Assembly: GCA_028829895.1 (NCBI GenBank)
Contig: CM054179.1
Location: forward strand, 50,365,391 to 50,429,390
Reading direction: 5' to 3'
Length of the DNA: 64,000 bases
Source: Sinotaia quadrata
Lineage: Eukaryota > Mollusca > Gastropoda > Architaenioglossa > Viviparidae
Position numbers and translations under genes: made by a program. A model generated the notes under the pieces. It had not been told where the DNA came from, ran no database searches, and was given only the letters and a program-made list of their open reading frames with translations. Below, piece by piece: positions 28,001 through 40,654 of this stretch (the stretch's first letter is position 1; each line of letters opens with the position of its first letter).

Positions 28001-31000
28001 CCAAGAAAAACGGCAAAAACGAAGGTGGGGGTCTACATGGGTGAAATTGAGATTTTCATTTTAGCGTGTTCCCAAACCATCGAACAACAAATTACTAGCG
28101 TGTTTTTCCTTAATTCGAACTAGAAATAGCTTTATTATTATTTTTTTATGACCTACTGTCTAACTTCGAAGGAAAAATATGGCCCAAAAGTGCTATAATC
28201 TGATGATCGTAGACGGTAGAATCCCTGGCTGAACCTCATCATGTTGTATATCAGAATGCTCAGGAAAAAGCCTATTTTTATGCTGACGACACTGGTTATT
28301 TATAACGTCTAATCAGAATGTTTTATAAGGCTGTGCTTGGCGTAAACAAAGTGAAAAGCGTCAGCCAATCCGCAGACAGTTTATCAAAGCTTGCTATAAG
28401 TTACCAAGCATGCTCTCATAAAAAGACGGTCGCGATTGGTTGAAACGCACACAAGGGAGACAGTTTCGTCGTGTAATGCGTAATGTAAACATGGAGAAAC
28501 GAATCGCTAATTTGTTGAATTTGCTAATGTGGATGTAGCTGATGGATTTTCATCTGAAAGTGACACGGACAGCGAATCGCGTGATCGAACAACGAAAAAG
28601 ACGAAGCAGACGACAGCTGACGATAACTGACTGTACACTGAAGTGAAAGGTGTGCTATAATTATTGGATTATTTAAACGATATTTTTTTTAAGAATGTGA
28701 AAGTAATGCAGCTTTAATCTGTGATTTATTTAGTGGAGCTAGCATCAGATTTAGAAAGAGGTATCAATTCAATATTATGCCTTAATTTTAGAATATTCTG
28801 TGAGCCACAATAATCATTCTCGCATACAGAAATTCTAATCGTTATGGCTTAAAAAGACTGTTGTCTGTAAATGATGTAACAATATATTTGTTGTTTATAG
28901 TTATTACAGTGTTAGCTATTGTGTCTTCTTCAACTCTGATTGCAAATGAAGCAGATTAATATATGGTTGCTAAGGAAAAACCTCTCAGAAATGTGTTCAA
29001 TCTTTGAGGCCGATTTTCTCAAAATGGCCGTCCGGACAGTAGTGCACTTCAAACAAACATAACTTTTCCATATTTTGTCCTACACTCTTTATTTTTATAT
29101 CAACAGAAAGCCCTTTCAATTTTCTTTCTATTGATATATATATATATATATCTCAATACCCCCAAAATCCGACTTAAGTATCTTTTTGTGGTGACAGGTC
29201 ACATATTGTGTTCCTAATCACTCTCATCTTGTGTCCCTATCACTCTCATCTTGTATCCCTAACCCTAATCACTCTCATCTTGTGTTCCTAATCACTCTCA
29301 TCTTGTGTTCCTAGCATACCAGCACCATAGGTAGTGCCCTCTCTTTGTCATTTTTCATGCGTTTGTTTATTTTTTGCTCTTTTCTTTTGTTTACGGTCAG
29401 AGGTAAAACTTTGATAAGCAATGCACCAAAATGCACTTTCTGACTATCTCTCTTCTTTTTTTTAAAAATTCCATTTTCCAAACCCCCTTCTTTCCTCAAT
29501 GATTTTCCAGGGCCTGGAAAATAATTTCTAAATACAATGACTTTTTTCAGGATTTCATAACTGTTACAAGTCTGATAAAATCTGTGTCACGACTTCTTGA
29601 CCCACTTGCTGTTTTCAAATATCAAAATTTGAAAATCCTTTGTTAAAGTTCTCCCATGATACATCAGTATCGAGAAGCTTCTAGCAAAGAGGTCAGGACG
29701 TTATGTAACTTTAGGCCATTGTCTAGATTCTCGAACCAACTACATACCACGTGACCCGTCACGTGACGCGCTCTGTGCATTTTGATAAATACAGTAACAC
29801 GCGCCCGAATTTGTCACTCCGAAATCCAGAAACAGCGACCGTCGTACCAACAGCCTGTACCGTCGCATATTCGTGAGTCGATAGAGGAACCGACGCTATT
29901 GCTCTGAAGATAACACTTCGACTTCTCGCAAAGGTACTGCATTTATTAATTGTATTTTGCATTTTGAACCATGTATGTAATTTTGTGCTATGCATTGCTA
30001 CTGTAGCTTAAGCACGGTTCACTTGTTAATGACAAAACCTATAAGTTATTGTATATAAATCATTGTAACTCTTTTTCATTGTAACTTTAATTTATATAAC
30101 TTTAAATTCACTAGTGCCAGGAGCGCCTGTGCCCGACATGAATTTCCTATGTAATTCAAATTATTGCGTGTAATTTTAATGTTAAATTGTAAAGCGCTTT
30201 GCTTGGTTTGAATTGTCCCTTTGTATGAACTCTAAATTTTAACGTTGTAAATATTTGGTAATTCATACGTCATGTATTGTTAAATGTAACATGCGTGAGA
30301 TTTTCTAATCTAAATTGTAAACGACGCGCTAGTCGAATTTCTAACTCAATGCATTTAAATACGAATCGTGCTTAGGTTGGGCGAACATTAAATGCAGAAC
30401 GATTACGAAAACATTCTTGTTTTCAGGTCGGTCTTTGGTTCCTAGTTTCGATGCCCGGTTCTAAACTCTTTGAGTCGAGTTCTTTTCCAATTACATTCCT
30501 ACTGCCATTGTTGGGAGGGTGCTGACGAGCAGGTTTGCATGTCCTTGTCTACACTTACAGTCTTCGCCCGGCGTGTTAACTGAGAGACAGTTTCCATTTT
30601 TATGTTGTGTGCATTTGCTGGCGGACGATCAAGTGAGGTAGACCGGTTTGGACTGGATCAAGAACCACGCGGCATAAATCAAAAGCTAAATCATAGCTTG
30701 CCGATCAAAAATCACAAGGAACATTTCTCATTGCATATTTCTCACGAACAATGATAGCGTATACCTTTAATTGCTGAGTAGAATTAGACTTCGCGTTCGT
30801 ATATTGATTATCTTGTTAATTGTTAAATCTTATTAAATCTTATTTTAATTGTTAAACCCTCTTTGTAGTACATTTTATGCATTATAGACCTAATGTTAAC
30901 ACATGGTTTGGATGGGGGCGATTGAGCTGAATGACGTAATGAATGCATATTAATTTAGAGGAATTTAACGACTCCAAGCCAGCTTTTGTACGCAAATTGT

Positions 31001-33775
31001 CAGTTTGTAAATCAGTTGTCTGCACTACAAGACGCATTTTTAAGTTAGTCGAATGATAATTTGGGCAACCAGTCTGTGTAGGATAGAGAGAAGGAATTAA
31101 TTTAAACTATCATTTTTAAAGTCCTTAAAAATCCTAGGCAAGGTCTCTAAAGGAATACTGGAAATGTAATATTAACCCTGTACAGACCCTGTAAATTTCC
31201 AAATCTGCCTTTAAGTACGGTCTCCTTAATTAAAACACTTCTTCTGACCAATTCTTCATTAAACTTCATTTCTAAATCATGTTTGTCTTTTTATTTGTTT
31301 AGATTACCTACATTAACATATATTCTGAAGTTTACGCTGGAAAGTAGTGCACGTGTATAAAATTTTTTTTTTTAAATATGTAATATAATGACTTTACAAT
31401 TAAGTAAATGTGTGTATAATTGTTAAACTGCACTTTACCTGTCCTGATTCGAACCCAATTTTGTGCAGACCCTTTATACCAGGTGAGGACAGGACTTATA
31501 CTGGAAGATGCAACGCAATAGATCTTAGCATCGGTGTACCTAACTGGATACTGTGTGCTTGGTGAAGACACAGTTACCCCAGCTGCAGACAAAATAAAGC
31601 AGGAAATTTATTGAGAAAGTATTTATTTTCCAGCAGATGACTTTACTACAAAGTTTCCTTTGATAATTTCAAATTTTACATAGACATGATACTTTATGTA
31701 AAATTGTAATTAACCCATATAATTCATACTGTACATTCACACTTAACAAACTGTTCAGTTCAATAAAGAGCCATTTTAACAAAGGTTCAATAGGTGCAAG
31801 ATAATTAATAAGCTTTATTATATACCACTTAGTTATGCTAAACTAAATGAATGGTAAATTAATTCAACACTTTCTATTGAAAAGTGGGGTTTCTTTTTAA
31901 TTAAACAAAACAAAACTAATTATTAAGGATAAATAGGTTGTTTCTAACACCAATAATGAAATCCACATGATTTAATATAATTTACAAAAGAAAATAATAA
32001 AATCTGCCAGAGATTATAAACAAAAAAATGTTACTTTTTAAATGGAACCATTCTTGAAAAAAAAACAGCCGTGACACGTTTAGTCTGTGCTTTTGATAGC
32101 CTGACTATCTACTGGAATGCACTCTGTCCATGCCATGGATAGTAAAAACATCCACTATAGTGTCAGAGAATGCAACATATTCTTTGAGATTTTTTATGTA
32201 AAAGTTTTATTAAAATTTAAATAGTATTAAAATCATATTTAAAGAGGTAGTTTTAACTGTCTTTAAAACAAATTATCAAATGCTGGGACTGACAGATTAT
32301 GTCAGGTAATTTATGGCTGATTCAGTCAATAACACAGAAGTTCCCTCCATCCACCTTCATCTCTGTGTGAATAAAATGTAAACAATGTTCTATACTAGTT
32401 AAAAGATAAATTAGTGCAACAGCACAAACAATGAGCAGCCAATATGTCTATGAGATAGTATTTTGACAATTAGCTTTTAATTCTCATGTCATGTGTGCTT
32501 GTGAAGGAATAATGTGCAGTAACAAATTTTAATGGCTGCAGAATTTCTGCTTTTAATAAGTCATCTCTTGACACTTATGATAAAACTGAAGAAAAAGGTG
32601 AATCACGATTTTTGCTGTGCAATTTATGACATCCAAATCATTCATTGTGTTGTTATGACTTAAGTAAGCAATTTATGACATCCAAATCACTCAATCTGTT
32701 GCTATGACTTAAGCAAACAATGTATCATGACCAAGTCACTCACTGTACAACTATGACTTAAGTAAAGCAATTTATCATGATCAAGTCACTCACTGTACAA
32801 CTATGACTTATGTATGCAATTTATCATGACCAAGTCACTCACTGTACAACTATGACTTAAGCAATTTATCATGATCAAGTCACTCACTGTACAACTATGA
32901 CTTAAGTAAGCAATTTATCATGACTAAGTCACTCACTGTACAACTATGACTTAAGTAAGCAATTTATCATGGCCAAGTTACTCACTGTACAATTCCAGTT
33001 TAATAGAAGCTTCAGCTACCTCTCCTTCAATCTCCCCTCTGCATGTGTAAGAACCCCCGTCCTCATTCACAGGGGTTGATATCTTGAGAGCCAATGACTG
33101 ACCAAGATCTGTCACAAATATTCTGTCAAAACACACAGGTGAAACATATAAAATATGATTAATTTACTAAGGTTAAAAGTATCTATAACATAATTTCTAA
33201 AATTACATTTTATAAAAATTATTTCAATTTATTTTCTACTTTTGTGTTTGCATAATTCAATCATCAGAGCTGACAAAAAGACCACACAGAAGCAGCTCTC
33301 TAACTGTAACAGAACATTTTAAATGAAAAATTAAATGCTGATTTAAAATTTCATTTACTTGCACATTTAAAAAGATTCTGAACTAAAGATCTTAAGAGAT
33401 TAGAGTTGTTTTAAATGTCATCTGAGTAATGATATGAATACTATTCTGAAAAAGATTCTGAACTAAAGACCTTACAAGATTAGAGTTGTTTTAAATTTTT
33501 ATTTAAATTTAATATTTAAAATAAAAATTTAAATTTGTTTTAAAGTTGTCATCTGAGATGTGCAAAATTAGCCATATATAAAGATCTTCTTTCGTACTGA
33601 GGGTATACTATTCTGAAAAAGTTTCATCTTCAGTTTTCACAATATTAGAATAAATACAGCCTTTAAATATTGATTCAATGGTTATGTCTTTCAATTTCTC
33701 CCTCTGTATGTGTCTGCAAGAAGCTTGTGACTTCAAGAAATTATATATTTTATAATGGTCAAGTTTCAAATTGCA

Positions 33776-33869
<94 letters not shown>

Positions 33870-36800
33870 TGAGACAAATACATTACTTGTATTGTATTGT
33901 GATATTCCAGAATGTGGAACAAAATTGTTTCCTTTTCACTATTCATTAAGTCAATATACAAGCAATAGACACTAAAATTTAACTTTCCTTTATTGAGTTT
34001 TCTGTTTCTCTTGTTAAGCAGGTCTATTGCCACATATATTCTTTAGCTAAAAGCATCAATATGATAATGCTACTGAATTAGATGAACAATACTGAAATGC
34101 TTGGTTAGGGCAATTCCAATGCAAATGGTGTGGCATCAGATGCAAAAAAGTCATTCATAAATAATAATAGGTATATTGACCAAAACTAGAATCCAAATTG
34201 TTGAGAGGATTACATTCAATGTTAAAAACTATAAATAACAAAGTAATTAATTATCAAAGAAGAAATATTTTGTTAAAAATTGTAACTGACGTGACAAAAA
34301 TGCTCACACAATTTTTAGTCAAGATGAATGTTGTCAATTTTCAGTGGATTAACAGTGTGTTTTCTAAAATAATTTTAATAGTGATGTTGACAGAGTGTAT
34401 TTTTAAGAAAAAAAATAAAATCTTACATCGTTAATTAAGTTTTCTTAGAAAATAATTAAAAGTAATGTAACTGATGTGCACTAGATGTAACTGATCTTTG
34501 ACCTGTATATTATGATGCTTTTCTGCGAGATTTAAACATTTGTTGAATTTCCTTTATGGCTGGAATGGTGAAATCTCCACACATGAAGTGTGACAAGCCC
34601 CCAAAAAGATGTTCTGATAGTATACTTCATCTATGTCATCTTTCCTTGACCATGAAAAATGTATTTCTCCATCCAAGGAAAATTTGGTGCAAAAATTTCA
34701 TTGAAAAAAATGTTTTTCTCCTTTCCTTAGTACTCTTCCAATATAGAATCTGTTAATATAATCCAATGCATTAAGCTGGTCTGGAGAAATGCCATTAATG
34801 GCTGCCATTGCCACATCCATACTAGCAAGTTTTCCAGATTCCAGACCACTTAGCAGTACTGTCTCATCTTCGTTTTCTGTACTAGAACTACATCCAAGTA
34901 TCTGAACAGTTGAAGACTTGTTGTGTTGACCAGTGACTGTGAAACATTCCTTACTATGTCAACTTAAAGTGGATTTGAACAATGGATAGGTCATGAAGAA
35001 ATGGGCTGATTGGTGCAGCTTCCAGGTCTGTAGCAGAGACTGCCCTAAAACAGTGGAAAGTATGAGTATCTGGAATTGTCTGAGGAGGCACAATAATCCA
35101 AAATGATGACAATTCCTGCCTGACATCATCCACTAATTTTGATTCAATGTGTAGTACAACAAAATGGAAATGCAGCTTTAGCAACTAAGGAGAAGTCTAC
35201 AGAAGAGTTGATCAACACTTTTCCTTAAAGAATTTACCTCTAGACAGCATCTTAACAGTATCTCCAATTCCAACTACTGATCCCTTACCATGAGCTGTGG
35301 CAAAGGAGCTCCAGTCAACAGTCTGCAAATCTTTGGAATATGGGATGAGCAAGAATGGACAAATTTAAACAATTCTTGAAGTGTCCACCAGCACCATCAG
35401 AAAAGAAATATTATGAATGCTAATCGCCGAGCAAGCAGCATGATTGAGGATGGCTCTATTAAAACTAAAAACTATGACAGCAAACTTATCATGCTGAAGC
35501 TCATCATTGATCACAGCATAAGACTTGTATTCTCATTTAGAATTAATCACTGCAGTAAAAATAGTTGTTCTAATCTTGTATCCAGTGAGCTGACATGATC
35601 TCATTCACTTGTTTCAATGTAAAGTTTTTCTGAGAGGTCTTTCTGCATGTTTATTTCGTCATCTTGAAGAATTTGCATATGATGTACTTTTTGGTGGAGC
35701 TGTGTTTCTGCACTAAAAATGTGCTTTCTAAGAATAAGTTGCTTTGAAAATTCAGCTTTAGCAGCAGCATATGACATTTAAGTTTTCACTTGTTTTCATT
35801 CCACTGATGGAAGGTGCAAGATATATGTCAACATCTTCAATATCTGGCAAGACATTTGGAATAACATTTTGATCTATATCATAACATTCTTTACACTTAC
35901 CAAGATTACAGTGAATATTTGTAGGTCACAAAGAGTCATTTTGATAAAAGATTTGCAGTCTGGTAAGTCAGATTTAATCTTCTTTAGTCCTGAGTATAGT
36001 AATTCAAATTTTTTATGGTACTTGCAAGCTGCTTGATCCTTACCTGAAACTGGTCTAATAAAAACAAAATGAAGAGTGGCAAAAGTAGATTTTTCCTATT
36101 TCTGATCGGGATTCTCTTTTTTAAACTCTTCGAATGCTTCAGTGTACTGAGCATGATCTTCTTGTAAACTTTAACCTTCTTGCCATCTTCAACTGTGATA
36201 ATGTAGTCTTTATGTCCAGACATTTGCCAAGAGATGTGATCACTGTTGTAAAAGTCTGCAACCTTTCTTTCGTAGATGAGAAGGATCCTTTTTTTACTTT
36301 TTTAGTAGACATGGTCCCAAAATGGGTTATAAGAGCTCTTACAAAAGCAATTTTTCCTTGGACTCTGAGGAAGAGAGATCTTAGCTTTATGTACAGATTA
36401 ACCAAAAGTCTGTCTTGGCCATGATGACATAGCATCTAGGATTCCTTCATGATATCTATGTGCTCCTTTGTTACCATTGGTGTAAACATTTAATTGAAAC
36501 CAAAAGATATAAAAATGAACATCAATTATGCCATTACAGAAGATGATGTATACCATTGGGATTCAATATAAATTACAAACAAATCATCTATGATTTATAA
36601 CAGGATAACTGCCCCACTAGCTCCAATGCAACTCATCTTCAGGTATCAATAGCTTGACCACAGTGATGTTAAAATTACTAACGTGATGCTAGGAAAATTA
36701 CATCAGGAGATAATTTGCTGAAGTTTTATAATTAGTACAGAGCAAATGAGCAAATTAGATTTCTGCACACACATGCATGCACTTTAAATACAATACTGTT

Positions 36801-39800
36801 AAGATTTAGCACTTAAGATTTCTGCCAACACAAAAATACATATTCAGTAAAAGAAACATAAAACAAGAAACAAAGTGTTTTTGTTTTGTTTTTTTGGGGG
36901 GTGTAATTTATTTTAATGGTAAATTATTTTGATAATAACATCAGACATTATATGGAATTAGGATTGGACTAAAAATATAATTATAAATTGGAAATAGTGA
37001 ATTTACAGAAAATCTTTTAATTTATAAATTTCAAGGATAACAACTGACATACATGATTAAGAGACATTGCCACCAATTGAATTGCCAAAATGAATAGAGT
37101 TACTGTATTCAAATTTAAAATTTAATCTTACAAAGTTGTTTCCACCTGGTGCTTCTTCTAATATATATGACAAGTATATTGTCTGTAAACAGTTTTTTTT
37201 TTTTAAATAAAAAACAATGAACTATAAATAAAACTAAAGATCTGTAAATGAACAGAAATTCAACAATAAAAGTTATAACAGTAAATATAAATCATTAACC
37301 TCTTAGTTCATTATGGATCCAATTATTGAATTAAGTTACAGTGTGTAAATACTACTACCAATTTACATTGACAACAATGAATTGATCAGCTGTGACTGGA
37401 AAGAGATTAAAAGATTTTAGATGACTAAGTACATGAAAACAATGCATAAGAAGTATAATAAAACTTGATTAGGACCAAATTAATGCTGCAACTGAAGATT
37501 CACTTGCCTGCCATGGTCTGTAGTGACCTTTCTTGCTGAGGGGTCAAGCCATTCAAGCTTAGCTTCATCCCAACTTAAACCACCTGGTGCTGTACAAGTA
37601 AAGGTAATAGGAGAACCAGATCCTTCAGTCAGGTCATGGATAAGTTTTCCACCAGAGGGTGTAATGCTAAGACTGGCCGCTGTTGCTGCAAAGTGCAATT
37701 GAAATGTAAATTAATAAAAGAGTGACAAGGCAGGTTTTCTGTTTGTTTATCTGCTATTCTTATGTAGTTGCTGTTTTGATTTGATTTTAACAAGATCAAA
37801 TAAAATACAGTAATTTGTCAGGTCATCAGTGGTGCCCCAAGGGTTGACAAGACTAAGTGATAGATAGATATACTGTACTGGATGGGTGGGCTTGAGAAGA
37901 GAAAGGTGAAAGATTAGACTAAGAGAATAACAGAGAACAGTTAGCAAGGGCAGTCTAAAAATATTAACTATGCTAACCATTAAATTTATAATAAATTAAT
38001 CTGCAGTGAACAGCTTATTTCTGTACTGCATATATCTGGTAAATTATTCTTTGTGTCTAACTTTTGACTATGTATACAAAAATCTTAAAAATAATCTCTG
38101 AAACCAAAAAATTACTGTGTACTACAAATATTTTTAAAAAACTGATTCATAATGTTATAAGAAACCAATTGTTGTACTTGTAATAAGAGTGTAGGTGGGG
38201 ATGAGAATAGACTGATTAATAGTGCAAGTCTGGTATTAAAGACACTCTGTAATAACTTAGTGCATGTAGGTGTCTGAGTGAGCATGATGGTTGGAAATGT
38301 TCCTTTTTAATTTGTTTGTACATATGTACAGACATTTTTAATTATGTATTTGTACATATGTAAATACAGACATTTTTTAATTATGCATTTGTGCATAAGT
38401 ACATACAGACATTTTTAATTATGTATTTGTACATATGTAAATACAGACATTTTTTAATTATGCATTTGTGCATATGTACATACATGCATTTTTAATTATG
38501 TATTTGTACTTATGTATCTACAGACTATTTTAATTACATATGTACCTTTAGACTTGTCAATATGCATGTATTGACGTAATAATACAGTCCTCTTAAATGA
38601 CACATAACATCCATGCACCTTCTAAAATCTTGTAGTCCTTTTACTTTTAATATAGCAGGTGAACCTCAATACTAAATACATATCATCTTCCATACTTACT
38701 TCTCTTTCCAATTGGAATTGGTTCAAAACACATAAATAATTGATAAGGTATTTTAACAATATCCGGCAAAGAGTAGGACTAAGAGAGACAACTCTGAAAA
38801 TACAAACAATGCTGAAGGATAGGATGGAGAAGGAATGCTGAGATTAATTTTATTTAATGCAAGTTTAACTCCTTGTAAACTGGCATAAAACTGATGTTGA
38901 CACAGAATATTGATATGAAAAGGGTTAAAGAATATGAACATTTTGTTTTAATGAAATCATGCAACAAAGCAATTTTCATTTTTTTTTTAGCCTACCAAAT
39001 AAATTTTCTGAAACATCTGTCATATGATGATTCTTTTGGATAGGTGGTTGAGTTTTTAAAGTTAGAATTTTTGTGTGGCCCTGATTAAGATTTTTTAACA
39101 AATAACAAAACATGTAGGCAAGTTTCTTCTACACAAGGAAAAAAAAAGAAAATGAACACTTTAAGAGGGCATTCCAAGCCCTTACTTTCTTTCTACTAAC
39201 ACCACTCACCCAGCGCCCTTTTACTATTTCTATTTCGATTTTTAATAAATATTTGAAAGATATCTGGAACACTAGACTTGTATTTCACTACAATTACAAG
39301 GCAAAAGTATGGATGCCAAAGAAAATATAAGTGGTGAGTTTCATGTTTAAAATGATGCACTCACAGCAGATTCTGCTGCTGGAAAAGAGAAATTTGAACT
39401 TATAAAATCAACAAACTGGTGTATTTGCAGAACATACTGTTCAAGCAAGTGCAGCTACTTTGTGTTCACATCAAGCTGATACAGTCAGCTTATGGCAAAA
39501 ATAAGGATTAATGGAATTTAAAAAAACAGGAATGTGTTATTCAGGGGATATCTCTATAATACATAAAAAATTGTGGGTATGATTATTCAATAATGTTTGC
39601 ATGATTATGGAAGCATGCAAAAACAAAAACTCAACAGTCCTCACATAAATTTTCTCTTTTCCTTCTTTTTACTGTATTGGCCAGTAGTGATAGTAGAACT
39701 AGCAAAGACGCTAGCAGTATTTCTGCTAATAAAGAGGGGTATTAATAAATTATCATGGAGGAAACTCAGAAGGAATAAAAATCCTCTAATTCTCCCCTTC

Positions 39801-40619
39801 ATGTTTCTTTCTTTAAGTTTTTTCAATAGGAATTAGGAAAAATATTAAATTGAAATTAACTTAAATTGGCAAGCCATAATCACATTTCATCAATTAAATG
39901 TGAAAATTAAAATGTATGCATTTAAAACCATAAAATGTTCTGCAATAGCTATACACTTCCTTTCTATTGTGTGAGTATGAGTCATATGTAATGTACTCAC
40001 CATACATGATATTATAGACTTGAAGTTTGGAGGGATAACTATCATTTTTAAATTTGGTGGAGTACAGATTAAAACCATATGGAATAAGCTCTTCATTTAT
40101 GGCATATTTTGCTCCTTTGCTTTTTGTGATCATCCAATCAACAACAATAATTATAATTTTTAATTAATTAGTAATACACCCAATCACACCCCACCACCAC
40201 CATCCAAACACCCCACAACAACAAAAATCAGAACTTATGAGACACGAATGCCATCAATGAAATGCATTTTATTTTTAAATAAAAATTTTGCAAATTAGTT
40301 AAAAAGTTGTAGATCTTTTATCACAATTGGTGTAAGAGATTAAAACTAACCAGTAATACTAATAGCATCTTAGTAATTATTTCAGTATATGTAAAAATTA
40401 AAAAAAAACTTTCTTTTTAAAATCAAGATATAGTATTATGTTGTTCTTTTTACCATAAAGCATACTTTCACCACTTGTTCTAAATCAGTTATCTGGGACA
40501 TAATGTGACATATCTTCAAGAGTTCTTTTCACAATTAGCTCACCAACACATGTTTTATAATGTTATTTAATGCAATGTTTGAATCTGCAAATCAATGTTT
40601 ACAGTTAATGGAAAGAGAA

Positions 40620-40654
<35 letters not shown>

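Larger units (their letters stand above)
33123..37507 (-). other. Intron 2 (GC-AG)
   Basis: A 4.4-kb intron with a GC donor at 37507-37506. It holds the (GT)n run and the decayed repetitive ORF. The remainder is AT-rich with no gene. Confidence 0.7.

Noticed and set aside
33608..34033. Open frames through the (GT)n tract on both strands
   Set aside because: Dinucleotide repeats give long open frames of alternating residues; there is no coding signal on either side.
36134..36424. Plus-strand 96-residue frame opposite the decayed ORF
   Set aside because: Its minus-strand partner keeps order with neighbouring fragments, so the plus frame is a shadow.
37747..37980. Hydrophobic minus-strand frame just upstream of exon 2
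   Set aside because: It is partly antisense to the LINE tail fragment and has no phase-1 donor.
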